Below are positions 17,263 to 27,075 of a DNA stretch of 64,000 nt, in pieces; position 1 is the stretch's first letter, and each line of letters opens with the position of its first letter. Source of the DNA: CAWBRT01 sp963832785. Its GTDB lineage: Bacteria; Acidobacteriota; Terriglobia; Terriglobales; Acidobacteriaceae. The notes under the pieces are model-generated. The model saw nothing but the letters and a program-made list of their open reading frames with translations, did not search any database and was not told where the DNA came from. Made by a program: the position numbers and the translations under genes. The stretch spans positions 1,426,001 to 1,490,000 of the forward strand of contig CAWHVF010000005.1 in the NCBI GenBank assembly GCA_963832785.1, read 5' to 3'.

Positions 17263-18354
17263 ATGAGAAAAGTCTTATCCCTGCTGTTGGCCCTGATCCT
17301 CTTGCCTGCTCTGTTGCCCGCGCAGCAGAGCACCGTGATTGAGGAAATTGCCGCGCGCGTCAACAATGCCATCATCACCCGCGGCGATTTCCGCCGCAGC
17401 CGTGATCAGATGTACACCGAAATCCGCCAGCAGGCCGGCATCAACGCCGACGCAGCGATCAAGCAGCGGGAGAAAGACGTGCTCCGCGATCTGATCGATC
17501 AGCAACTGCTGCTGCAAAAGGCCGAGGAGCTGGGTATCAACGTGGATGTCGAGCTGGTGAAGCGGCTGGACGAAATCCGCAAACAGATGCACGCCAACTC
17601 CATGGAGGAGCTGGAGAAGGTGGCCAAAGAGCAGGGGATTTCCTTCGAGGACTTCAAGCAAAACGTCAAGAACAACCTCATCACGCAGCAGGTGATCGGC
17701 CGCGAGGTAGGCAGCCGCATCCAGATTACCAACGCCGAGATCGAGAAGTATTACCGGGAGCACCGGGCGGAGCTCAATCGTCCCGAACAGGAGCGCCTTA
17801 GCGAGATTCTGATTGCGCCTACTCCGGGCAAGGACAACGAAGCGGACACGCTGCAGATAGCCGCCGCCAACATGATGGCTCAAGAGCTGCTGAAAAAGCT
17901 GCAAGCCGGGGCCTCGTTCGAGGAGACGGCGCGGAAATTCTCCAACGGCCCCACTGCCGCCCAGGGGGGTGATCTCGGGTATTTCCGGCGCGGCATGCTG
18001 GCCAAGGAGCTCGAAGACAAAACCTTCAGCCTCAAACCCGGCCAGATGACCGACGTGATCCGCACCAAACAGGGGTTCGTGATCCTCAAGGTGACCGAAT
18101 ACCAACCGGCAGGAGTGCCTCCGCTGGACAAGATACGCACACATATTCAGGACTTGATCTATATGCAGCGGGTGCAGCCGGCGCTGCGCACCTACCTGAC
18201 CAAGCTGCGCGATGAAGCTTACGTAGATGTCCGCCAGGGATACGTCGACACCGGAGCCAGCCCCAACGCCAGCAAGCCCATCTACACCACCACCGCCAGC
18301 GCCAGCACGCCTTCCGCCAAGACCAAGAAAAAGAAAAAGCATCTGTTCTTCTAG
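17263..18354 (+). CDS. surA: SurA/PrsA-like periplasmic peptidyl-prolyl isomerase
   Basis: A 363-residue exported chaperone-isomerase that helps outer-membrane and secreted proteins fold. A signal peptide (1-20, LPA-QQ) leads into a SurA N-terminal helical chaperone domain (about 25-165, ending QVIGREVGSRIQITNAEIEKYY), one parvulin domain (about 178-285: LSEILIAPTP, FSNGPTAAQGGDLGYFRRGML, RTKQGFVILKV) and a C-terminal helix returning to the chaperone core. The end is low complexity, Thr/Ser/Lys-rich (KTKKKKKHLFF). It has one parvulin domain where E. coli SurA has two. Confidence 0.92.
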   Translation: MRKVLSLLLALILLPALLPAQQSTVIEEIAARVNNAIITRGDFRRSRDQMYTEIRQQAGINADAAIKQREKDVLRDLIDQQLLLQKAEELGINVDVELVKRLDEIRKQMHANSMEELEKVAKEQGISFEDFKQNVKNNLITQQVIGREVGSRIQITNAEIEKYYREHRAELNRPEQERLSEILIAPTPGKDNEADTLQIAAANMMAQELLKKLQAGASFEETARKFSNGPTAAQGGDLGYFRRGMLAKELEDKTFSLKPGQMTDVIRTKQGFVILKVTEYQPAGVPPLDKIRTHIQDLIYMQRVQPALRTYLTKLRDEAYVDVRQGYVDTGASPNASKPIYTTTASASTPSAKTKKKKKHLFF

Positions 18355-18667
18355 CGCTCTTGGCAAAAACCTGTTTTCAAAAGCCGGGCTGATCCCTCAG
18401 GGGATTGAGCCCATATTTTTCCCGGGCCGTGCGGCACGGCCAGCAGAGCGCCTGCGCTTAAGAAGCGGTGCGCAGGCCGTAGGGGATTTTTCCGCGCTGC
18501 GCGGCGCGCTTTGTGCGGTACGATAAGGCGAGCTGCTCGTTCCCGGCAGGCAAAATTGGCACTCGCCGGAGATGCCTGCCGGCGCGCAGCACTGCTTTCC
18601 AGCGCCGGCAACTCCGGCGGCTTTTGCCCGGAAACGGCTTTCGCACTCCGCAAAACGCAAGGCGCGC
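18355..18667. other. gap with GC-rich hairpins
   Basis: Several palindromes, for example CCGTGCGGCACGG near 18427 and CCGCGCTGCGCGG near 18491, and no supported gene. An in-frame upstream ATG at 18572 would lengthen the next protein by 32 residues of unlikely composition. Confidence 0.45.
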
Positions 18668-19738
18668 ATGAAAGAAATCTATGTCAGCGACGCGGTAAAG
18701 CAGGAAAACAAGGTCGTTTCCACCTGTTTCCTGGTCACCTCCAAGCAACTGAAACCGAAGCGAAGCGGCGAGCTCTATCTGGACCTCATGCTGGCCGATT
18801 GCACCGGGCAGATTTCGGCGAAGATGTGGGACAACGTGGGGGCGACGGCCGAGCGCTTCGATGTCGACGACGTCATACGGGTCAAAGGCGTCTTCAACCG
18901 CTACAACAACCGCTTTCAGTTCACCATTCGCACGCTGGAGGCCAAGCTGGCCGAGCAGGAAATCGATTTCGGAGACTTCCTGCCGAAGACCGCGTACGAC
19001 ATAGAGGAGCTCTGGCGCGAGCTGGGCGCATTCGTGGAAACTATCTGCGAGCCGCATCTAAAGGCGCTGCTGCGCGCCTTCATGGCCGATGCGGAGATTG
19101 CCCGCGGCTTCAAGCAGGCGCCGGCGGCCAAGACCCTGCATCACGCCTGTATTGGCGGACTGCTCGAACACGTCGTTTCCCTCTTCCGCAGCTGCGACCT
19201 GGTGGTGCGCAACTATCCCCTGGTCAGCCGCGACCTGCTGCTGGCCGGAGCCTTCCTGCACGATATCGGCAAAATCCACGAGCTCTCCTTCTCGCGCTCC
19301 TTCGGCTATACCACCGAAGGCCAGTTGCTCGGCCACATGATCATCGAGCTGGAGATGCTGCACGCCAAGACGGCGCAGCTCGGCAATTTTCCCGACAATC
19401 TCCGGGTGGCGCTGGAGCACCTCATCATCAGCCATCACGGCGCCTACGAATTCGGCTCGCCCAAGCTGCCCATGTTCCCCGAGGCGCTCATGCTGCACTG
19501 CCTGGACGACCTCGACTCCAAGATGGAAAGCATGCGGGCGCAACTGGAAAAAGACGCCGAACTGGATTCGGCGTGGACCAGCTACAACCAGTCGCTGGCG
19601 CGTCCGCTGCTGAACACGCGCAAGTACCTGCGGGATTCCACCCCAGCAAACGCAACCCCGGCGTTTGCCGGGAACCCCGGGGAGACGAAAAAACAGGCGG
19701 CGGCTGCGGGGAACGAAGACAAACACACCGGAAAATAG
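18668..19738 (+). CDS. YhaM-like 3'-5' exoribonuclease (OB fold plus HD domain)
   Basis: A 356-residue protein resembling YhaM/CBF1 nucleases. Residues 1-95 form an OB fold (YVSDAVKQENKVVSTCFLVT, GQISAKMWDN, VKGVFNRYNNRFQ); 150-300 form an HD phosphohydrolase domain with HHACIGGLLEH (158-168), HD at 198-199 and HH at 256-257 as metal ligands. It probably trims RNA or DNA 3' ends. The last 33 residues after LRD are not part of the family fold: they begin with STPANATPAFAGNPG, encoded by a palindromic repeat that also interrupts lpxK. ATG 18668 matches the natural family start MKEIYV. Confidence 0.9.
   Translation: MKEIYVSDAVKQENKVVSTCFLVTSKQLKPKRSGELYLDLMLADCTGQISAKMWDNVGATAERFDVDDVIRVKGVFNRYNNRFQFTIRTLEAKLAEQEIDFGDFLPKTAYDIEELWRELGAFVETICEPHLKALLRAFMADAEIARGFKQAPAAKTLHHACIGGLLEHVVSLFRSCDLVVRNYPLVSRDLLLAGAFLHDIGKIHELSFSRSFGYTTEGQLLGHMIIELEMLHAKTAQLGNFPDNLRVALEHLIISHHGAYEFGSPKLPMFPEALMLHCLDDLDSKMESMRAQLEKDAELDSAWTSYNQSLARPLLNTRKYLRDSTPANATPAFAGNPGETKKQAAAAGNEDKHTGK
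19638..19680 (+). repeat. palindromic repeat forming the 3' end of the yhaM-like gene
   Basis: CCACCCCAGCAAACGCAACC...GGCGTTTGCCGGG then AACCCCGG. It is read as STPANATPAFAGNPG. It matches 24249-24291 and the larger of the two palindromes in lpxK. Confidence 0.75.
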
Positions 19739-19740
19739 AA

Positions 19741-19772
19741 TGTAGGCCCAGCCGCCCCGGCTGGGCAGGCGT
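19741..19772. repeat. GTAGGCCCAGCC palindrome
   Basis: TGTAGGCCCAGCCGCCCCGG then CTGGGCAGGC, a hairpin three bases past the yhaM-like stop. Same family as 10024-10076; it could double as a terminator stem. Confidence 0.6.
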
Positions 19773-19817
19773 GTGAAGCACGCCTATTTTTTCCCGGCAC
19801 CTGATTCATCCCCGGCG

Positions 19818-19855
19818 AAAAACCCCACCCTACGCAACCTCGGCGTAGGGTGGGG
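19818..19855 (-). terminator. hairpin terminator of the LuxR-type regulator
   Basis: CCCCACCCTACGC pairs with GCGTAGGGTGGGG; on the minus strand the stem is followed by TTTTT (complement of 19818-19822). It lies about 90 bp past the regulator's stop. Near-identical stems occur at 37451-37487. Confidence 0.75.
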
Positions 19856-19872
19856 CAGTCGGCTTCTGAAAT

Positions 19873-19943
19873 GGGGAAGCACAGGGGCTGAAGCCCTCAA
19901 TCTTAAGGGCCCCGCTCACCGGGCTAAAGCCCGGTGCTTCCAC
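19873..19943. repeat. GCTTCCAC palindromic repeat, short copy
   Basis: Left GGGGAAGCACAGGGGCTGAA, right CCGGGCTAAAGCCCGG followed by TGCTTCCAC, ending three bases before the regulator's stop. The full copy is at 47367-47502. Confidence 0.65.
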
Positions 19944-19945
19944 AA

Positions 19946-20611
<666 letters not shown>

Positions 20612-20631
20612 TTTCCGAACTCCTAGACTAA

Positions 20632-22281
20632 TTATTGCCTGTGTTCGCCAACAAGTTGCCGAGCCGTATTACTATCGCTTATACCGCGCGGTCCGGCGGC
20701 CATGCGCAAGCCGGACAACGCCGAACCGTTGGGAACAGGAACGGTGACCAGAATCCTTGTTCCCTTGTCCTTGCGTGATTCAACTTTCATGGTTCCAGCC
20801 AGGGTGCTGATGCGCTCCCGCATGCCGGCCATGCCGAAGCTGGGGCGCTGGCTGTTGGAAGACTTGCTTATACCTACGCCATCGTCTTCGATCAGCAGCC
20901 GCAGGGCGCTGTCGGTGCGGGTCATTTCCACCGTCACGCTGTGCGCCCCGGCATGTTTGGCGACGTTGTGCAGCGATTCCTGCACGACGCGGTAAATGGC
21001 GGTTTCGAACTCCGGCGGCAGCCGGCCTATATCCTCCGAAACTACCACCCGCGCCCGTATGCCGGAGCTTTTGGCCAGGTCCTTGGCCTCCTTGCGAATG
21101 GCGGCAATCAGCCCCAGCTCCTGCAAGACCAGCGGCGAGAGCCGGCCGATGATGCGGCGGATGCCCTCGATGGTGCGATCCACCACCTCCAGCAGTTCCT
21201 GGATTTTAGCCTTGGCGGTGCGCATGGCGACCGTCTTGTCGAGCATGCCCAGGTAGAGACGGATCACCATCAGCGCCTGCCCGGTTTCGTCGTGCAGCTC
21301 GCGACTGATGCGCTTGCGCTCCTCCTCCTGCGCTTTCAACAGATGGGCGGAAAGTTCGGCGATGCGGACTTCGCGTTCGCGCAGCGCGTCGTTCATGCCG
21401 GCGCGCTCGATGGCCAGCGCCGAGCGGTCGGCAATGGCGCGCAGCAGATCGCGCTCCGTGGGCAGCCAGATATAAGCCCTTTCAAAGCCGATCACCAGCA
21501 CGCCAATAACGCGTTCGCCGTTCTTCAGCGGCACGCCCCACAGCGATTCCGCCTTGGAGCGCATGGGCTCCAGGACGATCGTCCGACTGCCAAGCCTCGG
21601 GCACGATGTCGAATTCGCCGCTGGCGGCAATCCGGCCGGAAAAACCCTGGCCGATCTCAAAGCTGAGGTTGCTCAGATCGCCTTCCAGCCCCACCGCCGC
21701 ATGTACGCGCAGGCATTGCATTTCCGGATCGATGCAGCAGAATCAGGCCGGTCGAGGCGCCAAAGATGCGGGTGGTTGATTCCCAGCACGCGCTCCAGCA
21801 ACGAGGACAGGTTGCGCGCCGACAGCTCCGCCTCCAGCACCTCCAGCAAGGCGTTGGCGGCGTTGCTCTGGGTATCGAAGTAGGCGCCGGAAACGCCCAC
21901 GAAGCTGGCCGACGACATGGTGTCCAGGGCGGCCAGGATTTCATACTGCCGCGGCCCGAAGGCCCCGCGTATGTACGGCGCGGACAACTCCTGGTAGAGC
22001 TCCAAGGCACGGGCTACCGCCCGGGTATCGACTTGCAGCTTGGCCAGCCGGGTGCCGAAGTAGTGCAGATTCTCAAAGAAAGCGCCAAAATCGGAGTGCG
22101 AGAAGAGAAGGAAGCCGGTGCCCAGATTGAGCCGTTCCAAAGAGGCCATGGCGCGTCCTTCGAACTCGAACTCGGCAAACATCTGCTTGCGCCAGGCATC
22201 CGTGATATCCGGAAAATGCGGCTGTAAGGCGGCCACCGCCTCCAGAATCAGGGCTCGCACGCTTTCCTTGATGGGCAGCAA
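20632..22281 (-). pseudogene. sensor histidine kinase (HisKA_3 type), frame-broken in its GAF domain
   Basis: Partner of the LuxR-type regulator that follows. The N-terminal 165 residues (from MLPIKESVRALILEAV) form an all-helical sensor of unknown type. Then comes a GAF domain, the dimerisation helix with H-box EEERKRISRELHDETGQA, and a HATPase with NVAKHAG, EDDGVGI and FGMAGMRERI. The GAF region is broken: three steps of +1, near 21774-21780, 21733-21737 and 21580-21589, are needed to read ITTRIFGASTGLILL, IDPEMQCLRVHAAVG, EIGQGFSGRIAAS and RTIVLEPMRSKAE in series. Three steps return to the original frame, so both ends are in phase. Either surplus bases in the sequence or real decay. Confidence 0.85.
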
Positions 22282-22547
22282 GCTGTCAACTTCGCTCCTT
22301 AGAAGTCGAAATCGTTCTTTCCGGGCTGGTTACAGAAGCAGTAATGCCTTACTGGACACCCTGCAAATTACCTAGTGCTTGATTCTACAGTTTTTCACCT
22401 GAGTTTCCTAGGTGTGAAGTGGAAAACTTTGCTGGCCGGAACCGGGCATCACCCCGGTAACCAGTTCGGAACTTTCAGGGCTTGCGCCGGACAGGGAATC
22501 TTGATAGGGGGTTCGCCTAATGGAAGTTGCCGGCGCGGGGGATCGTC

Positions 22548-22553
22548 TACAAT
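22548..22553 (+). promoter_or_regulatory. -10 box of aroC, probably leaderless transcript
   Basis: TACAAT ends six bases before the aroC ATG, placing the transcription start on the A of the ATG. No Shine-Dalgarno is present. TTGCCG at 22527-22532 is a weak -35 at 15 bp. Confidence 0.5.
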
Positions 22554-22559
22554 CCTGGT

Positions 22560-23735
22560 ATGCTCAGGTTTTCCACTGCGGGCGAGTCTCATGGCGAAGC
22601 GCTGGTGGCGTTGCTATCTGGTCTACCGGCCGGGTTGGCGGTGGCGCAGGCAGCCGTTGACCGCGAACTCTGGCGCCGCCAGCAAGGCTACGGACGCGGC
22701 GGGCGCATGCACATAGAGCGTGACAGCGCACGCTTCCTTTCCGGAGTGCGCCACGGCAAGACCATTGGCTCGCCCATCGCTATACTGATTGAAAATCGCG
22801 ACTGGGCAAACTGGCAGGAAGCCCTGCCGGTCGAGGCCGGCGATATCGCCAAGCATCGTCGTCTGGCTTCGCCGCGGCCTGGACATGCCGATCTGGCCGG
22901 CGCGCTGAAATACAATTTTCCCGAGGCGCGCTACGTGCTGGAGCGGGCCTCGGCCCGGGAGTCGGCGGCCAGGGTGGCGGCCGGCGCGGTAGCCAAATTG
23001 CTGCTCCGCGAACTCGGCATAGAGGTTCTGAGCCACGTCATACAGGTAGGCCCGGAGAGGCTGGGCAGAGCTGCCGGGTGGGAAGAAATCGTTGCCACCT
23101 GCGCCAAAGATGAGATCCTGCTGAATTGCGTCGACCCGGAAGCCGAGCAGCGCATGAAGCAGCAGGTCGATCATGTGCTCCGCACCGGGGATACTCTGGG
23201 AGGGGTCTTCGAGGTAGTGGCGCATGGAGTTCCTCCCGGGCTGGGCACGGTTGCCAACTGGGACGAGCGGCTGGATACGCGCCTGGCGGCGGCGGTAATG
23301 TCGCTGCAGGCGGTCAAGGCGGTGGAGATCGGCGATGGTGTGCTGGCGGCCAGCGTGCCGGGTTCAGCCATCCACGATGAAATCCAGTACGATAAGACGG
23401 CGAGCGGGTTCACCGGCTTTACCCGGCCGTCGAACCACGCGGGCGGGCTGGAAGGCGGCATTACCAACGGTCAGGACGTGGTCGTGCGGGGCTACATCAA
23501 ACCTATTTCGACCCTGCGGCGTCCGCTGAGCTCGGTCGATTTCCAGACGCGCCAGGCGGTCAAGGCCGCCTACGAGCGTTCCGACGTTTGCGTGGTGCCC
23601 GCCGGCGGCGTGGCCGCTGAAGCCATGGTAGCGCTCACCCTGGCGGCTGCCGCCCTGGAGAAGTTTGGCGGCGATTCCATGCTGGAGACACAGCGCAACT
23701 TCGATGCTTACCGGCAGCAGTTGCGGAACTACTGA
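22560..23735 (+). CDS. aroC: chorismate synthase
   Basis: A 391-residue FMN-dependent lyase making chorismate from 5-enolpyruvylshikimate 3-phosphate. Family signatures are all present: FSTAGESHG (4-12), GYGRGGRM, GKTIGSPI, RPGHADLAGALKY (about 100-112), ERASARESA, and RPSNHAGGLEGGITNGQ with KPISTLRRPL. Length is normal. It opens the aroC-def-fmt-rsmB run; def starts four bases after its stop. Confidence 0.98.
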   Translation: MLRFSTAGESHGEALVALLSGLPAGLAVAQAAVDRELWRRQQGYGRGGRMHIERDSARFLSGVRHGKTIGSPIAILIENRDWANWQEALPVEAGDIAKHRRLASPRPGHADLAGALKYNFPEARYVLERASARESAARVAAGAVAKLLLRELGIEVLSHVIQVGPERLGRAAGWEEIVATCAKDEILLNCVDPEAEQRMKQQVDHVLRTGDTLGGVFEVVAHGVPPGLGTVANWDERLDTRLAAAVMSLQAVKAVEIGDGVLAASVPGSAIHDEIQYDKTASGFTGFTRPSNHAGGLEGGITNGQDVVVRGYIKPISTLRRPLSSVDFQTRQAVKAAYERSDVCVVPAGGVAAEAMVALTLAAAALEKFGGDSMLETQRNFDAYRQQLRNY

Positions 23736-23738
23736 GAG

Positions 23739-24248
23739 ATGATCTATCCCATCGTTAAATATGGCGCGCCTGTGCTGGAAACCCCAGCCCAACCGGTCAC
23801 CGAGTTTGACGGCAAGCTGCACAAGCTGATCGAGGACATGTTCGAGTCGATGTACGCGGCCCACGGCGTCGGCCTGGCCGCTCCGCAGATAGGCATTCCG
23901 TTGCGTCTGGCGGTCATCGACATCAGCTTCAAGGAAGACCCCGGGGCCAAGCTGGTGCTGGCCAACCCGGAGGTCGTGCATACCGAAGGCAAGCATGTTA
24001 TCGAGGAGGGCTGCCTCAGCATCCCCGAGTTTCGGGAGAAGGTGACACGCCCTAAACGCGTCACCGTGAGGGCGCAGGACGAAAACGGCGAATGGCGGGA
24101 GCATACCGGAGAAGACCTGCTGGCGCGGGCGCTGCTGCACGAAACCGATCACCTGAACGGCAAGCTCTACATCCACCACATCAGCGCCCTCAAGCGCGAC
24201 CTCATTCGCCGCAAGATCCGCAAGCTGCGCCAGGCGGGAGAGTGGTAG
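23739..24248 (+). CDS. def: peptide deformylase
   Basis: A 169-residue metalloenzyme that removes the formyl group from new proteins. The three family motifs are GVGLAAPQ (43-50), EEGCLSIP with metal ligand Cys92, and HETDHLNG with His134, Glu135 and His138. It lies between aroC and fmt; fmt adds the formyl group that this enzyme removes. GAG immediately before ATG gives only weak ribosome binding, so translational coupling to aroC is likely. Confidence 0.98.
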   Translation: MIYPIVKYGAPVLETPAQPVTEFDGKLHKLIEDMFESMYAAHGVGLAAPQIGIPLRLAVIDISFKEDPGAKLVLANPEVVHTEGKHVIEEGCLSIPEFREKVTRPKRVTVRAQDENGEWREHTGEDLLARALLHETDHLNGKLYIHHISALKRDLIRRKIRKLRQAGEW

Positions 24249-24291
24249 CCACCCCAGCGGACGCAACGACGGCGTCCGCCGGGGACCCCGG
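24249..24291 (+). repeat. palindromic repeat directly after the def stop codon
   Basis: CCACCCCAGCGGACGCAACG...GGCGTCCGCCGGGG then ACCCCGG begins on the base after TAG. Same family as 19638-19680 and 12091-12130; here it is not in the gene's frame. Confidence 0.75.
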
Positions 24292-24343
24292 TCGGCAAGA
24301 GACAGTTTTCTGGGTTTCTGTTTCCCATTGCCCTAGCCCGAGT

Positions 24344-24379
24344 GCGTGAAACGTACAACGTGAAACGTGAAACGACTTC
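24344..24379. repeat. GTGAAACGT word repeat before fmt
   Basis: GCGTGAAACGTACAACGTGA then AACGTGAAACG ends near the fmt start. One-armed member of the word-repeat class. Confidence 0.6.
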
Positions 24380-24382
24380 AAA

Positions 24383-25321
24383 ATGGACCTGATCTTCTGC
24401 GGCACGTCTGAATTCGCGGTTCCCACGCTGGAGAAGCTTGTCGCCGCCGGGCACCAAGTGCAACTGGTGGTGACGCAGCCGGACCGTCCGCGCGGACGCG
24501 GCATGGAAGTCGCCTTCTCGCCGGTCAAGCGCAAGGCGCTGGAGCTGGGGCTGCCCGTCACCCAGCCGGACAAGATAAAAGAGAACCCGGAATTCCGCGC
24601 CCGCCTGGAGGCGATCACCCCTGAGGCCATCGTTGTCGTCGGCTACGGGCGCATCATTTCCGGCTGGATGCTGGAGCTTCCCAAGCACGGCAACATCAAC
24701 CTGCACGCCTCGCTGCTGCCCAAGTATCGCGGCGCGGCACCCATTCAGTGGGCCATCGCGCGCGGCGAGACCGTCACCGGTGTAACCACCATGCTGCTGA
24801 ATGCCGGGCTGGACACCGGCGACATCCTGCTGCAAGAGGAACTGGCAATCGCGCCCGGCGATACTGCCCTGACGCTGGCCCCGCAGCTGGCCGCCATCGG
24901 TGCCAACCTCATGCTGGAGACGCTGCGCGGGCTGGCGGCGGCGACCATCATCCCGCGCCCGCAAAGACACGAGGAGGCAACGCTGGCGCCCATATTGCGC
25001 AAGGAAGACGGCCGCATAGATTTCCAGCGCAGCGCCGCGGAAATCTTTAACCGGCTGCGCGGCTTCCAGCCTTGGCCGGGGGTCCACACCAGCTTCCGCG
25101 GGAAAAACCTGGCCTTGCATTCGGCAACGCCGCAGGAGCGGAGCGTAGTAGCGCCTGGCGTGATCGAGGTCCAAAGCGATGCCTTGCTGGCGGGATGCGG
25201 CGGGCAAACGGCGCTCAAGATCTTGGAACTGCAGTTGGAGGGCAAACGGCGCATGAGCGCCCGCGAGTTCATCAATGGCTATCACCCGCGCACGGGCGAA
25301 AAGCTGGGAGAGCCGGGCTAA
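24383..25321 (+). CDS. fmt: methionyl-tRNA formyltransferase
   Basis: A 312-residue enzyme that formylates initiator Met-tRNA with 10-formyl-tetrahydrofolate. The Rossmann-like catalytic domain has FCGTSEFAVP, PDRPRGRG, the substrate motif NINLHASLLPKYRGAAPIQWAI with Asn106 and His108, and Asp144 in LDTGDILL. The C-terminal OB-like domain starts near FQPWPGVH and ends GYHPRTGEKL. rsmB begins four bases after its stop. Confidence 0.98.
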   Translation: MDLIFCGTSEFAVPTLEKLVAAGHQVQLVVTQPDRPRGRGMEVAFSPVKRKALELGLPVTQPDKIKENPEFRARLEAITPEAIVVVGYGRIISGWMLELPKHGNINLHASLLPKYRGAAPIQWAIARGETVTGVTTMLLNAGLDTGDILLQEELAIAPGDTALTLAPQLAAIGANLMLETLRGLAAATIIPRPQRHEEATLAPILRKEDGRIDFQRSAAEIFNRLRGFQPWPGVHTSFRGKNLALHSATPQERSVVAPGVIEVQSDALLAGCGGQTALKILELQLEGKRRMSAREFINGYHPRTGEKLGEPG

Positions 25322-25325
25322 AACC

Positions 25326-26804
25326 ATGCCCGTCTCGCCTGCCCGGCTGGCCGCATTCCAGATACTGCTGCGAGTCGAGGAGCAGAATGCTTACGCCTCG
25401 GAGCTGCTGCATTCCGAGCGCCTGAATTCGCTCTCGCCCGCCGATCGCGGCCTGTGTACGGAGCTGGTGATGGGCGGCCTGCGCTGGCAGGCGACGCTGG
25501 ATCGGCTGCTCGCCGGCGCGTCATCGCAAAGGCCAGGCAAGCTCGACAAAGAGGTTCTGGTGGCGCTTCGCCTGGGCGCATACCAGTTGCGTTTTTTGAC
25601 GCGCATACCGGCCAACGCAGCGGTAAACGAGAGCGTCGAGCTGGTCAAGCGCGCGCGCAAAAAATCTGCCGCACCCTTCGTGAACGCCGTGCTGCGCGCA
25701 CTGGTGCGCCAAGCCGCCCCAGGCGGCGCGAATATGGTGTCCGCTGCGGACCCTGCTGCCAAGTCGCCAGCGGAGCACATTTCGGAGAAAGATCAAAAAC
25801 CGCCAATCCCGGAAAAAGCCCTGGCCGACGCCTGGTCACATCCTGAATGGCTGGTAGCGCGCTGGGTTGAGCAATACGGCAGCGAGGTAGCGCGCCGCAT
25901 TTGCGAGTTCGATCAGCAAACGCCGATGACTGCGCTTCGTCTGCCAAGGAACCCGGAGCAGGCGGCGGCGCTGGAGCGCGAGCTGCAGGCCGAGGGCGTT
26001 GAACTGGCGCCGGGAAATCTTCTGCGCTCGGCGCGCCTGGTCCGGGCCGGCGACCTCACGCATACGCGGGCTTACCGGCAGGCTCACATTGCTATCCAGG
26101 ACGAAGCCTCACAGTTGGTCGCCGCCCTGGTGGGACTGCGCGCGGCTGAACGCAGCCGGGCGGTAGCGCCGCCGCCCCCGGCGGCGGGAGCCGGATTGCG
26201 CATTCTGGATTGCTGCGCCGCGCCCGGCGGCAAGACGGCGGCCATCGCCGAAGCCAATCCGGAGGCGGCTATCCTGGCCGTGGAGCTGCACCCACGCCGC
26301 GCCGAGCTGCTGCGACAGCGCATCCTGAGCAGCCCCGACGCCGGCCGTATCGAGGTGCTGGCAGCCGATGCCACACAGTTGCCGCACGGCCGCCAGTTCG
26401 ACCGCATACTGGCCGATGTCCCCTGCTCCGGCACCGGAACCCTCGCACGCCATCCTGAGATCAAGTGGAAATTGCGGGGCGAAGATTTGCCTGGCCTGCA
26501 TGACCGGCAGCGCGCCATACTTTCGGCCGCACTGGGGTATCTGGTGCCGAGAGGCATTCTCGTCTATTCGACCTGTTCGCTGGAGGCAGAGGAAAACGCT
26601 TACGTGGTGGAGGAGGCGCTGCGCAACAACTCCTCGGCCAGGCTGCTCGACTGCGCTCTCCGGCTGCGCGAGTTGCGGGGCGAGGGTGAGTTGACCTGGC
26701 CAGATGTGGACAGCTTATGTAATGGGCCATACCTGCGAACCCTGCCCGGAGTGCATCCCTGCGACGGATTCTTCGCGGCCATGCTTGCCACTTCAGAGCC
26801 TTGA
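25326..26804 (+). CDS. rsmB: 16S rRNA (cytosine-967-C5)-methyltransferase
   Basis: A 492-residue RNA methyltransferase. The N-terminal NusB-like domain (1-130: AAFQILLRVEEQNAYASELLH, DRGLCTELVMGGLRW) joins a catalytic domain with SAM motif LDCCAAPGGKT, the PCSGTG motif (ADVPCSGTGTLARHPEIKW) and the catalytic Cys of VYSTCSLEAEEN. An extra loop of some 35 residues after AVLRALVRQ (APGGANMVSAADP to KPPIPEKAL) is longer than usual and may be another decayed repeat insertion. The order def-fmt-rsmB is common in bacteria. Confidence 0.96.
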   Translation: MPVSPARLAAFQILLRVEEQNAYASELLHSERLNSLSPADRGLCTELVMGGLRWQATLDRLLAGASSQRPGKLDKEVLVALRLGAYQLRFLTRIPANAAVNESVELVKRARKKSAAPFVNAVLRALVRQAAPGGANMVSAADPAAKSPAEHISEKDQKPPIPEKALADAWSHPEWLVARWVEQYGSEVARRICEFDQQTPMTALRLPRNPEQAAALERELQAEGVELAPGNLLRSARLVRAGDLTHTRAYRQAHIAIQDEASQLVAALVGLRAAERSRAVAPPPPAAGAGLRILDCCAAPGGKTAAIAEANPEAAILAVELHPRRAELLRQRILSSPDAGRIEVLAADATQLPHGRQFDRILADVPCSGTGTLARHPEIKWKLRGEDLPGLHDRQRAILSAALGYLVPRGILVYSTCSLEAEENAYVVEEALRNNSSARLLDCALRLRELRGEGELTWPDVDSLCNGPYLRTLPGVHPCDGFFAAMLATSEP

Positions 26805-26823
26805 TTTCCAGACAAAAAACTCA

Positions 26824-27028
26824 CCCACAGAGTACGCAGAGTACACAGATGGCTGGCGGTCATTTCAAAACGTCCTTGGGGCCAAATCCCTATTCTTTTT
26901 GGGTTGACAAAATCGGGTGAGAGGCAGGTATGGATTTCCCACCTGGAACCGGCCCAGGAGGCATTTGAAAACTGATCGCGTGTAATCTTCTGGGTTGTCT
27001 CTGTACTCCTCTGTGCCCTCTGTGGTTG
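26824..27028. repeat. CACAGAG-word inverted pair flanking a gap
   Basis: CCCACAGAGTACGCAGAGTA at 26824-26843 continuing to ACACAG at 26848, and the inverted arm CTCTGTGCCCTCTGTGG at 27009-27025 with CTCTGTACTC before it. The words match those at 7065-7225. AATCTGAAATCAAAAAAATC at 27042-27061 adds a second word type beside the next gene's stop. Confidence 0.75.
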
Positions 27029-27075
27029 TGCTGTTGCCTTTCAATCTGAAATCAAAAAAATCTGAAATGCGCGCG

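Noticed and set aside
25714..25830. A further in-frame copy of the palindromic repeat in rsmB
   Set aside because: There is an extra loop with short GC palindromes (GCCGCCCCAGGCGGC), but the sequence does not match the family closely enough.
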